The notes under the pieces are model-generated. The model made no database searches. It had not been told where the DNA came from and worked only from the letters and a program-made list of their open reading frames with translations. From Macrothele yani (taxonomy: Eukaryota; Arthropoda; Arachnida; Araneae; Macrothelidae), in assembly GCA_039090855.1 (NCBI GenBank), contig CM077027.1:99298316-99362315 (forward strand): 64,000 bases of DNA, read 5' to 3'. The translations under genes and the position numbers were made by a program. Shown piece by piece: positions 11,986 to 22,205 of this stretch; position 1 is the first letter of the stretch; each line of letters starts with the position of its first letter.

Positions 11986-12439
11986 TATATGTTTTCATTT
12001 TTTATTGCAATGATATGCTTGTCAACTTGGCGTTTTGTTTTCAAGGGTATGCAGTTCCCCTCACACGTAAGACGTCCTCACATATGGAATTAGTGTGATT
12101 CTTTATGTCGCCGCACAATTTAGTGTGATACAACATCCACATAAGAAAAGCAATGCACAATCTCAAAAGTAAAGATCCCTGTAATTCCTCAAGGGACATA
12201 TTTAAAGCACAATGAACGTACTGAACCTTGTTTCAGGAAATTGTTGGTAAGAATTCAATATTGGTTTAAAGAAGGAAACTTGTTTAGTAAACTTCTTCTG
12301 TTAGCTTTCAGCGATCTTTCAAAAAGGAAGAGGCAAGAGACAGTTCTAAAAAATGCAGTCCCAAGCAAGTTAGACACATTATTCAAACTATGTTTGCGTT
12401 TGTTCCACTGAACTTTTGGACGATGTACACAGTCCAGTC

Positions 12440-13312
12440 AAAAAATTATGATCTCCTGTTAGTATGGAGTATGACCTCGTGCCGCCAATGCCGCAGATAT
12501 ACGGTGTGGCATTGGTTCACTGAGGCCTCTGAACGTTTCTGTAAGGTCGGATGCTAAGCCATACAGACACCAGAGCTTCTCGCAGATCAAGAGTCATCCA
12601 TGCGTCGAACCTGTTGGTCAAGACACTCCCACAGATGTTCAATGGAATTGGCGCGTGGCGAGTACGGTGGTCAGGATAGTAAGCTAAAGTCACTGGAATG
12701 CTTCTTAAATCATTCTCGACACGCATGACAAGGGGCATTATCTTGCTGGAAGCAATTTGTACCATCAGGGTAGATAGCCATCATGAACAGGAGTACCTGA
12801 TCCGCCACAATGGTTAGGCAGTTTGAAGCGTTCATAGTGCGATCGAGTGAGAACATTTCTCCCAGTAATTCTCAGGAAAGCATACCCCATATGATCACGC
12901 TACCACCTCCTGCCTGTTTCTTCTCGAGCATTGTGACGAGACGTTTTCTGTCAGCAGTGTTTCGCCGTACCCTCCATTGACCATCCACACGATAAAGCAG
13001 AAAACGTGATTCGTCTGAAAAGGCGACTTTCTTCCACTGTTCGATAGTCCAATGCCTCTTCTCAGATGATAATTCACGTCGTAATCGTCGTCGTCTGGCC
13101 GTCAACATGAGTGGACGTCTGCTCCGGAGATCCATAGAGAGCAGATTTCGTTGGACTATGGTCTGCGGAACGCTCCTCGATGTACTTGCATTAAGTGCTC
13201 TGGCCAGTTGTTCCACTGTGGCCCGTCTGTTGGATCGTACTAGTCGGGATAGCCGTCGCTGCCCACGGTTACCAATGCCCCATCGTAGGGCCGTATTGGT
13301 CATAGGAATCAC
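12440..13312 (-). pseudogene. Tc1 transposase relic, middle and C-terminal part
   Basis: From 13312 downward the frame holds RRLSRLVRSNRRATVEQLA, the second DNA-binding subdomain with LRSRRPLMLTARRRR, and the first catalytic aspartate in VAFSDESRFLLYRVDG. It then reads QAGGGSVIIWGMLS and stops at 12872. The remainder is in another frame, with a recognisable FQQDNAPCH block (second aspartate) near 12750 and SIEHLWE (glutamate) near 12640. Stops and a small deletion separate them. The N-terminal domain is displaced about 1.6 kb by the internal insertion. Confidence 0.8.
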
Positions 13313-13749
13313 TGGGAAAATGCCCGTTGGCTTGTCGCAAAACTCTACTGTTGGGCCGTCGGTGTCAGGTTATTTCTGTTCAAGTCCAAACAAAATTATG
13401 AGGAATTGAGAAACACCGCATGAACTGAGGGATGGTCTGCAAAAGCGATAAGCGGGCACAAAAGCCGAAGATTAACAGCGAACTGTATCACTGTGAAATT
13501 GCTCCAAGGCCAGCCAATCAAGTGCTATAATCTGCTTTTCGAGGGCACAGAGTTCGTATCGTAGTTTTAACTGCTACTGAAATCACTGACACTACCTCAG
13601 GTCAGTGAAAATGGACACAGCCATTTACCAAAACAAAAAAGTGCCGTAACCGGACACAATTGTTGCTTACTGATTCTACTTTTACACGTGTGGCTTTTGT
13701 AGTTGAAAGTAATAGAATTTTTTTTTTTTTTTTTTGGTGAACTGAAAGA

Positions 13750-14790
13750 TTTTGGAGGTTAACATACTTTTTGATGGATTATTTCAAAACGCGGACGTGC
13801 GAGGAGGCCAGAAAAGGAAATGGGAAGTGAAGCTTCGTGAACAAGGCGTCACATCAACACGAAATTTAAGTGATAAGTTTAATGCACAAAAAGAAATAAA
13901 ACATCTGGTTCAGATCCTATGACATATCATACTTTAACAGAACAGAAGCAGATAGGTAAAGCTTTGTGTGCTTCCAAAATGGAAGTAATTCCAGTTATGA
14001 ATGAAGTGCAAAATTCTCCAGAAAAAAAGACATCATTTTGCTGAAAAAAACAGTTTGTAAGTGCGTTCAGATGGTGGGCGATGTTCTTCAGTTTCATTCT
14101 GTTTCCAAAGAAACTGGTGTTTATTTTCATGAACGTTTCTCAAAACAGCAAGATGTGAATGTTGCTATAAATGAGTTTATTCCTCTTGAGGTTAGTAAAA
14201 TTTCAACTGACTCTTTTTTCAAAGTTGCACCTTTACCAACCTGATATTTCCTCGTTGCCTGTTACCTCAAAAATTGTATGCAAAAGAGTGGTATGCCTAG
14301 GTGGCCCTTGTCTTCTTCAGCAAAACAATAGGCGTTATTTTGCTCTGTTTACTTAGCCTATGGAAACAGAAATAATCCCAATGTTTTTGTTCATGGTATG
14401 ACAGATTTGAGTCGTGTAATGCAAGGTATTGTTGAATGTGAATCAAGCAAATAACACTTTGTATGTTCCGAAGCCCATTTGACAAGTTCCCACGGTGGTG
14501 ATTTGCAACATTTTTTGTTTAAAAAATGTTTTGAAAAGGAAGGAAATATTAGAAAGAATTGTAGGAATTATAAAGTTCATCGGCAAAAGAGGTCTTTCGT
14601 ATCGTGTAAATAATGAAAGTGCTGCCATAATGAAATATGATAATGTGGACCATGGAAACTTTATTGAATTGTAAAAGTTACTTTCAAAATGTGATGCCAC
14701 CCTAAAAGTGCAATTGAATAAAGTTCAATCAGCAAAAGATGAGTTTGTTGAACGTGGAAGTGGACGAATTGATCTGGAGCTGCTCTGCAA
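13750..14790 (+). pseudogene. hAT-superfamily (ZMYM-like) transposase relic
   Basis: The plus strand contains degraded pieces of the long hAT transposases related to zinc-finger MYM proteins. The clearest is near 14540-14720, where IIKFIGKRGLSYR is followed by DNVDHGNFIEL and LLSKCDATLKVQL, resembling the conserved GNFLEL..DPVL region of that family. Upstream, open pieces at 14038-14244 (GVYFHERFSKQQDVN) and 13777-13880 are consistent with the same protein but not diagnostic. Several stops and shifts make it inactive. It sits inside the Tc1 at 12428-15676; I could not define its termini. Confidence 0.5.
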
Positions 14791-14899
14791 GCCATGGCAA
14801 ATGTCAAAAACCAAGAATATTTTTACAAATATGCAAAGAGTTTTCCACTTAACTGCGGTGATCGGATTGCTAAATTGGATGGATGGATGGATGGAGGGT

Positions 14900-15188
14900 C
14901 AATACTTTTGCTTTTCTCCCAAAGCTGTATGAAGAAGTCAAAGTGGACTGCCGTAATTAAAAATGTTAGGGATACATTTTCTCCCCAGTCCGGCCCTGCT
15001 CCATCCATTATTACCCCAATTTCTACAGGTCTTGCCGGTTTCTTCCCTTCCTGAAACACTTTAATTAACAACTGCACCATGTGAACAACCCACAATATCC
15101 ACGGGTCTGTAATGCTACCACCCTTCAGTCGGAAGCCAAAAATAATTCCTTTTTCAAACTCTGTTAGGTCTTTTATTTCCTTTTTCAA
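14900..15188 (-). pseudogene. Tc1 transposase relic, N-terminal part
   Basis: The minus strand encodes KEIKDLTEFEKGIIFGFRL followed by KGGSI and VFQEGKKPARPV, which resembles the start of a Tc1 transposase and its first helix-turn-helix. The recognition helix is degraded. The motif KEIKDLTEFE is the unit of the adjacent minisatellite. This piece belongs with 12440-13312 as one protein split by the hAT relic. Confidence 0.65.
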
Positions 15189-15525
15189 ACTCTGTTAAGT
15201 TTTTATTTTATTTTTCAAACTCTGTTAGGTGTTTTATTTCCTTTTTGAAACTCTGTTAGGTCTTTTATTTTCTTTTTGAAACTTTGTTAGGTCTTTTACT
15301 TCCTTTTTGAAACTCTGTTAGGTCTTTTATTTCTTTTTTTCAAACTCTGATAGGTCTTTTATTTCCTTTTTCAAACTCTGTTAGGTCTTTTATTTCCTTT
15401 TTCAAACTCTGATAGGTCTTTTATTTCCTTTTTCAAACTCTGATTGGTCTTTTATTTCCTTTTTCAAACTCTGATAGGTCTTTTATTTCCTTTTTCAAAC
15501 TCTGTTAGGTCTTTTATTTCCTTTT
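15147..15525. repeat. Minisatellite, about 12 units of 30-32 bp, from transposase code
   Basis: Twelve tandem copies of CTTTTTCAAACTCTGTTAGG plus TCTTTTATTTC occur head to tail. On the minus strand the 30-bp unit spells KEIKDLTEFE, the first residues of the Tc1 transposase, so the array grew inside coding DNA in multiples of a codon. Several units have since gained single-base changes. Slippage or unequal exchange is the simple explanation. Confidence 0.9.
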
Positions 15526-15678
15526 CCCATTTTCATGCGAAACTCCGCAATGTCTGCGACTTCGTGTCCTTTTAAATGTCTTCAATGATTTGTATAAGTT
15601 GCTACGCACGTCATCTGGCCGCTGGTTTCGGTTCCTTCTTACATCAGAGGTGGTCATAATTTTTGACTGGATTGTGTA

Positions 15679-16072
15679 TATACAGTATATATATTATATA
15701 CCACAAGCGCCGACTACGGGCATGCCTGGCTGATTAAGCATACCCCAAAGAAATCAAGGGATGCTCAGCATGCCCTGATATCGGCAAGGAAAACCAAAAT
15801 TATCTTTTGGTAACAATTTATACATTGTATTTAGAACTTATGGAATAAGATGTTTCATCAGTTAACATCAGCCATAGATTACTAAAAATCAAAATTTATA
15901 TATTCAACACACACTTTTGAAATAGTGTATGTTGAGTATATTATTTTATTATGAAGAAATTCTGTAATATATCAGTTATGTAATTTTATGCTGAATTCAA
16001 TACAAAAAATCATTTTTCAGATCTATTGAGAAATGAAACAATTATTAAGAAAACTACGAAGGAAAACATGAA
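15679..16072. other. Non-coding, nothing recognised
   Basis: AT-rich sequence downstream of the Tc1 terminus. It begins with a TATATACAGTATATATTATA run and contains no open frame or repeat match in this window. Confidence 0.5.
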
Positions 16073-16292
16073 GTCACACCGGTGGCCAAGTGGTACGAGG
16101 CGATGGCTACGCGTTCGCCCGAGATTGATCCGGGCCGGAATCCTGAATGAGGCATACGCTTGCCTTACGGCGCTGGCTTTCTCCCTTCTCTGGAACCAGT
16201 GGCCTGAAATTTGATAAATTTGGGACGGGCGACTGTTTATATATCAAAATAAATTACTCATGCTAGTCGTTAAACAGCTGAAAAAAAAATAA
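16073..16292 (+). mobile_element. tRNA-derived SINE, family A
   Basis: Degraded tRNA head (CACCGGTGGCCAAGTGGTAC, box B eroded to GGCCGGAATCCTG), then the typical body words CTCTGGAACCAGTGGCC and GGGACGGGCGACTG, and a poly-A tail. Confidence 0.85.
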
Positions 16293-17015
16293 GGAAAGAA
16301 AGAAAAGGAAGAACATCTTTTGCACTATGCTCAAATTTACTCACCAGATAAGAACTGGGCACTATTTCAAAAATGCTCAAAAGTTTATTACTGGTTAACG
16401 ATTAATAATAACATATAAGGGTCGCCCAGATGAAACTGAGACTGTCGGCTTTTTGCCGTAAGGATTTATAGGTTGCAAACATATAAGAAGTTAGATTTAT
16501 ACATGGACTGCAAACATACCCGCTACACATATAGTCTCCTTGTCGGTTCAAGCAAGTGTCCCAGCGCGGCACGAGATTGTGGATAACCTGAGCGAAGAAT
16601 GTCCGTGGTTGGCTGCGGAACCAGTCTTCAACGGCGTTCCGGGCCTCAGCGTCGTTAGCGAACCAGCGGCCCTTCAGAGTTTTCTTTTCAGTGTCCCAAA
16701 GATGTGGTAGTCGCAAGGCGACAGATTGGGTTTATAAGGGGATGGTCGAGGAACTCCCATCGGAAGCTCTGCAGAAAATCTTGGCACACAGTCGCCACAT
16801 GCGGGCGGGTGTTGTCGTGCAGCAGAATAACCCCATTTGACAATATACTGGGTCGCTTACGCTTGATGGCCGTTGTTTTGAGGTTCTGTAACGTATTGCA
16901 GTATGTGGTAGCCTTAGCCGTACTGCTTGCGTCCAGCCAATCCAACAGCAATGGGCCGTTCTCATCGAAGAAAACCGTGAGCATCAATTTTCCAGCTCTT
17001 AAGGAGGACTGAGCT

Positions 17016-17177
17016 TATAACGAAGTGAATTTCTCCGTCATTTTTATCCGCGCCGGGGTTCGAACCAGGGTCCACTCATTCCGGAATATGTTGCTCTACC
17101 AATTAAGCTACGCGGACATGTATTCTGATTCCTATCTGCCTTTATGTCATGTGCGTCCTGCTGGCAGGTACGTCACA
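17016..17177 (-). repeat. TRIM copy 1, 3' LTR (element orientation)
   Basis: 162-bp direct terminal repeat matching 17430-17592. In element orientation it follows the purine tract. It contains the tRNA-like segment 17046-17117, a leader word (GGCAGATAGGAATCAGAA) and a trailer (TGACGGAGAAATT). Confidence 0.85.
17046..17117 (-). other. tRNA-like segment in TRIM LTR
   Basis: 72 nt on the minus strand. The acceptor halves GTCCGCG and CGCGGAT pair almost fully, the box A-like word is TAGCTTAATTGG and the box B-like word is GGTTCGAACCC. The anticodon arm centres on TTCCGGAA and gives no standard 7-nt loop, so it is probably not a decoding tRNA. Confidence 0.75.
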
Positions 17178-17429
17178 TCTCCCCCCCCGAAAGAGGGCCG
17201 GGGGCATGGCCCACGGATCAGCCGTGACCATGAATCGTTGCAGGCAGACAACCACTGTAGAACGTGCACTTGAGAACTCCCAGTCAATCTGATGTGTGGA
17301 ATGCAACGTCACACACATTTATTTTTCGAAGCACTGGAGAAGGGATTCTCTGATTTTTCCTATCTCGCGGTGTGGAAATAACATCACACCAATGCGAGAT
17401 TTTGAACGGTCTGGTCATCCGGGTGCCAT

Positions 17430-17592
17430 TATAACGAAGTAAATTTCTCCGTCATTTTTGGTCTACGCCGGGATTCGAACCCGAGTACGCTTATTCCGGA
17501 ATGAGTCGCTCTACCAACTGAGCTACGCAGACATTTGTTCTGATTCCTATCTGCCTTTATGTCATGTGCGTCCTGCTGGCAGGTACGTCACA
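17430..17592 (-). repeat. TRIM copy 1, 5' LTR (element orientation)
   Basis: 163-bp partner of 17016-17177, with substitutions but the same termini. The tRNA-like part lies at 17461-17532. Confidence 0.85.
17461..17532 (-). other. tRNA-like segment in TRIM LTR
   Basis: 72 nt, minus strand. The acceptor halves GTCTGCG and CGTAGAC pair with a G-T, which points to compensated change. Box A TAGCTCAGTTGG and box B GGTTCGAATCCC both match the pol III consensus. The anticodon region is again ACTCATTCCGGAATAAG. Confidence 0.75.
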
Positions 17593-18385
17593 AGCTTTTT
17601 TCGGGCATGGAGAGTTGGGATGCCGCCATTCCATACTCATCCGTTTTGTGGCTGAATCGAAGTGGTGGCACCAAATTTCATCTGAGGCCACAATCTTGGA
17701 AAGAAACTGTCCCACTTCTGCGTGGTAACGATGCAGATGCTCCAGGCAAGTACCCATTCGCCGAGTCTTCTGCTCCGAGATGCTTGGTGACTCATTGTGC
17801 GCAGACCTTGCTGTATCTCAATCGGCGATGGAGATGGTGTTAACAGTTCCCTTACTCACGGGCAATGTTGCCGCAAGCTTACGGGTGGTGATTCGGCGAT
17901 TCTCCTTCACAAAGTTGTCCACGGCAGCAATCGGTTCCATGGTGATGGCCATGTGTGCTCGCCCAGATCTCGGCATGTACTCCGTGCTCACACGTCCTTT
18001 AAGATATTCATTACACCAGCGGATGTGTATGGGAATGAGTGTCTGTACACAGTGACTGACAATCATTCCCATACACATCCTTCATACGATGATAAATTTC
18101 TGCTCCAGCAAGACCTTCTGCCGTCAAAAATTACATAACTGCCCGCTGGGCCTGTTTGGAGGAATCCATGTCACAACGCTACGTAGTCAACTTGCCTCCG
18201 TAGGTGCAAACAGCACCTACGTGGTCACTTGCCTCCGTAGGTGCAAACAGCACACTGACACGTGCCAGCGATAACAGCGTACTTTCTGACATTACTCGCC
18301 ATCTACCGGCGCAAATGCACGGCTCTGTGCAATTATACAACGAGGCTATTACACGATTCTCACTTTCAATTGGGCGACCCTTATA

Positions 18386-19246
18386 TTTTAATTATTCTCT
18401 TATTTGTTTTAAAGAAAATTAGCGCACAAACGCCATTGTTTTTTTCTTTTCACCCCACCCACCCCCTTTTTTTGTCGAGCCTGCTCTGAGATTTACAGAA
18501 CTGTACGCCTATGCTATATATACTGTGTATGTATCGTCGACTTTTAAGAACACACGCCAAATTTTGAAACGCACGTAAAGAACAAAAACGCTGTCTGAAC
18601 TATTGCGTACAAGTTAACATCAGGCAACTAATGATATATTGATACATTTTCATACATTTGCCCTAGATGAGATGTAGAGAAAATACCGATTTTCAAAGAG
18701 CGGTGCTGTTCAGAATACGTTCGAGATCTAATATGTACGAACGATTGTTAAAAAAAAAAAAGGAGGTACGTAGATGTACCAATATCAAGTTACCAAGTTT
18801 CACTGAGGAAGCAAGTTTATGTCCTTGATAGAAGCCTTCATCCTGAACACGAATACTGTTTTCTACAACTAGGGTTGAATAAGAAAGAATACTAGCCATT
18901 TAAAGAAATAAATGAAACGAAAACCACTGGAATGAGTCATGTGATTATCGCTAAACCATGTAAAACCCTTGTTTAAATGGTAAGAAACATTTACGTCATT
19001 TATAAAAGATTTAGAAGATCGACATTTCTTGAAGTTCTTTGAAAATTGTTTTTCACAAGTTAGGAATACAGGTTCCCCCGCTATCCGAAAGTAGAGCGTT
19101 CCTATGAAAACATTTCGTAAGCTGAAATGGAGCAAAGCGAAGAAGCAATTACCATTAGCTTATACAGGAAAAATTTTTGAGCTTTTGTTGACCTAAAAAT
19201 AACCTACCAAATGACACATTCAACCTAAAATGACACCAATAACATA
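18386..19246. other. Non-coding, nothing recognised
   Basis: Follows the mariner terminus. It holds only short overlapping frames on the minus strand (18693-19135) without family motifs. Confidence 0.5.
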
Positions 19247-19248
19247 TA

Positions 19249-20439
19249 TACTGAAGAGCAATTGAATTAGAGACAGCTGGCGTTATGCAAATGTAGCGCC
19301 GTGGGCGGCCCTGTTAACGGAAACGACATGACGTATGCAGGGATCCGACAATATGCGACGGGAATCAGTAAGAATCGGACGCAGTATGGGTAAGACGATG
19401 GTCGTGGGCAAATTGTCGGGACCCGACGAATGGGTCACTCCATCTCGGAAGTCGTGCGGGCACTGGGAGTTTCACGAGCCACTGTGTCATGGGTTCACCG
19501 TGAGTGCATCGAATCAGGTAAAACCATCCCTGCAAGGAACAACTACCGTGGACAACAGCGTGTGGATGAGCGGGGTCATCGTCGGCTAGCTCGCATTGTA
19601 GCAGCGGATAGACGGGCCACAGTGCAAGAAATCACTCGGCAATTTAACGCTGGTGCACAAAAACGTGTAAGCAGCCACACCATCCAGAACCATCTCCTCG
19701 CTATGGGGTACAGAAGCCATCGTCCTACGAGGGTACCTCTGCTAACCGCACATCACAGAGTGCAAAGATTAGCATGGGCGCGGGAACATCGCCACTGGAC
19801 CCAAGACATGAGGAAAAATGTTGCCCCTGGACTGATGAGTCGAGATTCACGTTGGTACATGCGGATGGCAGGATACGAGTACGGCGCAAACCACATGAAG
19901 CGATGGATCCTTCTTGCCAGCAGGGTACTCTTCAAGCTGGTGGGGTTTCTCGTCTGGGGACTGTTTACGTGGACTGAAATGGGACCCCTGGTACGTGTGA
20001 CATCGTCCCTCACAGGTCAATGTTACCGGGATATCCTGGACGACCATTTGCTCCCGTTGGTGCGTCTTCAACATCCCACTGGGGATCTCATCCTGCAACA
20101 AGACAACGCACCGTGCCATCGCTCCCGAATTGTATCCGAATGGTTGGATGAACACTCCACCGACGTGGCCTCGCTTCCTTGGTCAGCTAGGTCACCTGAC
20201 CTCAATCCCATCGAACACATCTGGGATACCATAGAGAGAGTTGTTCGAGGCTCTGACCCCCCTCCATCAAATATTCGTGAACTGTGGGAGCTTGTTCAGT
20301 GGTCGTGGACCCGTATGGCTTCCCAACGCTTCCGGTGTCTTGTCGAGTCCATGCCGAGACGAATCGCCGCCGTCATCAGGGCGAAAGGTGGTGCTACACG
20401 TTACTAGACAGGTATCTCTAATTAAATTGCTCTTCAGTG
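19249..20439 (+). mobile_element. Tc1-family transposon, complete, DD36E type
   Basis: Left end TACTGAAGAGCAATTGAATT and right end inverse AATTAAATTGCTCTTCAGTG pair over about 25 bp with two mismatches, flanked by TA at 19247-19248 and 20440-20441. Length 1191 bp. The fragment at 1-422 is the same family. Confidence 0.95.
19388..20407 (+). pseudogene. Tc1 transposase, nearly intact, two compensating frameshifts
   Basis: The probable start is the ATG at 19388, with a shift before MGHSISEVVRALGVSRATV (first helix-turn-helix, from 19430). Next come RRLARIVAADRRATVQEIT and HRPTRVPLLTAHH. Between about 19822 and 19945 the true code moves to another frame, where WTDESRFTLVHADGRIRV holds the first aspartate; the frame then returns at LVWGLFTWTEMGPL. 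The rest is open: QQDNAPCH (second aspartate) and SPDLNPIEHIWD (glutamate), 36 residues apart, ending RAKGGATRY. The 325-codon open frame thus hides a scrambled catalytic core. Confidence 0.9.
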
Positions 20440-20441
20440 TA

Positions 20442-20902
20442 AAACATATAGTAAAAGTAGAAATGATATAATAAACACACAGCGTACACATAAATACACA
20501 TATTATCAATTACTGGAGAGGTCGACTGAAAGAGACCACTTTGCTAACTATAGCAGAACCAGTAATAACTTTCAAGATCTCTCTGCTTGTAAACAGTACG
20601 TATGGTGGACGAGGTTGACAGATAAGAACGAGAGATATATGATGCTGAAGCAGCATGTGTGTGGTGGTGGAAGCTGTGCTAAGTCGAATCTATGTTTACC
20701 TGAAATATGGGTATTCGAGCTGTGTTGTTTTATTATTGAGTGTTCGGAGTAATCAAGTTTTCTGCTTAGTAATGCACGTTAATCAATGTTGAAAGATTAA
20801 TACTATCGTGATTAATTCCTCACGTAATTTGGAATGTTCGAGCAAAGTGCTCGCACGATGATGGAATAAAAGAGTGAACAGTAAGTAAATCTTTCTGAAA
20901 CT
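20442..20902. other. Non-coding, nothing recognised
   Basis: Spacer between the Tc1 end and the next transposase fragment. No motif was seen. Confidence 0.5.
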
Positions 20903-21268
20903 TTATTTGACTAACTTTGTTTCACTTCGAGAAAGAGAGTGTAAATAAGAAGAGGTAGTATTCTCAAAATCGTAAGTAGTGTTCTCCAGGACACAAATAG
21001 TAAAAAACGCTACAGTGTCATGTGGATTATCCAATCCCCATATCCGCACGTTATGTTGGTTAACTTTACCAGACATGAGGAATGTGGCTTCGTTGCTAAA
21101 CACGAGTCTCTTCATGAAACAGTCTGTCTCCATATTCTCCTGCATGTCGTTGCAAAATTGGAACCGGCGATTGTGATCATCTTGTGTCAGAGCTTGTTGC
21201 ATTAAGTACAGTAATGACGACACTTTACGTTTATTTTTTACTACACGCAACTCTCCACATAAATCCAC
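20903..21268 (-). pseudogene. IS630/mariner-like transposase fragment
   Basis: 121 codons are open on the minus strand. The segment RFQFCNDMQENMETDCF is followed by RLVFSNEATFLMSGKVNQH and VRIWGLDNPHD. This resembles the first catalytic block of a widespread insect transposase group that usually reads FTDE..F..NG.VN.HN.R.W...NPH. Here the catalytic aspartate is asparagine (SNEA). The later blocks are missing, and no terminal repeats were found. Confidence 0.65.
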
Positions 21269-21480
21269 ACTGAAGACACAACTGTTGAATAGTAAGCTGG
21301 TTAGTCAAATGTAACTTCTACCATAATAGAACAAGCGATAATTACGAATGATACTAAATGGTAGAACAACTCTTAAGCTATAGCTCACGAGGTTGATTAA
21401 TGTAGCTTAATTTAGAACAGCCAACAATCCGCCAGTATTCCTCGAACTGTTGTTACAGTCGCTTTTATCACTTCCGTACT

Positions 21481-21696
21481 GTGCCGCCGAGGTGGCGCAC
21501 TGGTCTAAGTGCTGGTTGCTGATTTTTTTGTCCTGGATGGGCTCGGGTTCCGGGTGAGGCATGGTGTGTTTGTCTTACGGCACTGGCTCTCTATCTTCCC
21601 TGGAATCAGCGGCCTTGAATTTGGGACGGGAGACTGTTTATAGCCCATTGAGTTTCTCACGGTGGTCGTTAACCCCCCCCCCCCCAAAGAAAAAAA
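21481..21696 (+). mobile_element. tRNA-derived SINE, family A
   Basis: Head GCCGAGGTGGCGCACTGGTC, an eroded box B (GGCTCGGGTTCCGGG), and the body with TTTGGGACGGGAGACTG and CTCACGGTGGTCGTTAA, ending in C and A runs. Confidence 0.9.
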
Positions 21697-21729
21697 CAAA
21701 AAACTAAGGCTGTGTTGATGTACTCGCCG

Positions 21730-22000
21730 AACAAACTATACTCCCGTTCACGAATATCCATTTCCCACAGCAAGGTGCCGTCTTTCAACAAGACATCTAT
21801 TGTCTCTTGCGTTCAACAGAAGTGTTAGGAAAGCATTCCAGTGAGTTCGCAACTCTCGAATGGCCATCTCATTGTCCGGAATTGAACCCAATCGAGAATG
21901 TCTGGGATGACGTGGAGCGATGCATTCGAGCCGAAAATCCACCACCACAAACTTTCGGCGCTTAAGGACGACCGTCCTGGAATCACGGGCGGCAACATAC
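21730..22000 (+). pseudogene. Tc1 transposase fragment, catalytic C-terminal part
   Basis: One frame reads GAVFQQDIYCLL (second aspartate kept; the following asparagine changed), then LEWPSHCPELNPIENVWDDV with the catalytic glutamate, and RAENPPPQTF. A stop follows. Both ends are missing, so this is a truncated copy unlike the complete families in the window. Confidence 0.75.
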
Positions 22001-22039
22001 TCGCGAACCAGGGGTGAAAGTACACAGTTTGTTTTGGGG

Positions 22040-22205
22040 GAACAGATCAGATCATATGTAGAGGATTTTAGGAAGGGAGTGTCTGACCCCAGGTCTGAAA
22101 CAACCCTTAGGAAGAGGAAGCTAGGGGATTTGGGCTAGAGTGCTCGATAGGAAAGTGACACGGAAACGAGGTAGAAAGGGGGAGGAAGACGCCCTTATTT
22201 ATTAC
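22040..22205. repeat. Dispersed repeat C, copy 1
   Basis: Matches 57052-57220 in the same orientation. Shared words include CAGATCAGATCATATGTAGA, GGAAGGGAGTGTCTGACCCC and GACGCCCTTATTT. Non-coding, about 165 bp. In both places it sits next to Tc1 sequence. Confidence 0.8.

Larger units (their letters stand above)
12428..15676 (-). mobile_element. Tc1-family transposon split by an internal hAT relic
   Basis: The left end (CAGTCCAGTCAAAAAATTAT after TA 12426-12427) and the right end (inverse, AATTTTTGACTGGATTGTG before TA 15677-15678) match as terminal inverted repeats. The 3249-bp span is more than twice a normal Tc1. The excess is explained by about 1 kb of plus-strand hAT-like sequence and a minisatellite near the transposase start. 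The C-terminal half lies at 12440-13312 and the N-terminal part at about 14900-15530, both minus strand. Confidence 0.75.
17016..17592 (-). mobile_element. TRIM (miniature LTR retrotransposon) with tRNA-like LTRs, copy 1
   Basis: Two direct repeats of 162 and 163 bp (17016-17177 and 17430-17592) flank about 250 bp of non-coding sequence. Both start TATAACGAAGT and end GGTACGTCACA on the plus strand, so in element orientation the LTR runs from TGTGACG to CGTTATA. A 4-bp duplication AGCT (17012-17015, 17593-17596) flanks the unit. Removing unit plus duplication rejoins the mariner frame exactly. In element orientation a GGGGGGGGAGA purine tract abuts the 3' LTR. The primer site next to the 5' LTR is damaged (TGGCACCCGG). 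No protein is encoded. Each LTR contains a 72-nt tRNA-like segment. Confidence 0.85.
16440..18169 (-). pseudogene. Mariner transposase relic (DD34D), interrupted
   Basis: The likely start is the ATG at 18169 (MDSSKQAQRAV), followed at once by a TAA. Next come AEIYHRMKDVYGND, a frameshift at a short palindrome (18027-18079), and the HTH region RRITTRKLAATLPVSKGTV. The first aspartate reads ASDEIWCHHFD. At 17593 the TRIM interrupts PNSPCPKKA; the frame resumes at about 17011 with QSSLRAGKLMLTVFFDE. The second aspartate is in LLHDNTRPH, and after a one-base shift the third is in LSPCDYHIF, 34 residues on. All three acids survive, but stops and shifts kill the gene. Confidence 0.9.
16426..18383 (-). 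mobile_element. Mariner-family transposon carrying a nested TRIM
   Basis: Left end TAAGGGTCGCCCAGATGAAA and right end inverse TTTCAATTGGGCGACCCTTA, with TA duplications at 16424-16425 and 18384-18385. Subtracting the TRIM at 17016-17592 and its duplication leaves about 1377 bp, in line with mariner elements. The transposase is on the minus strand. Confidence 0.92.

Noticed and set aside
15147..15525. Possible CRISPR-like array
   Set aside because: The units are contiguous with no unique spacers and derive from transposase code; the genome is eukaryotic.
17046..17117. Functional tRNA genes in the TRIM LTRs
   Set aside because: The anticodon arm does not give a standard loop, no T-run terminator follows, and the segment lies within a transposable LTR repeat.
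18027..18079. Short palindrome as a regulatory hairpin
   Set aside because: It lies within the mariner transposase code at a frameshift and looks like a local inverted duplication of GTGTATGGGAATGA.
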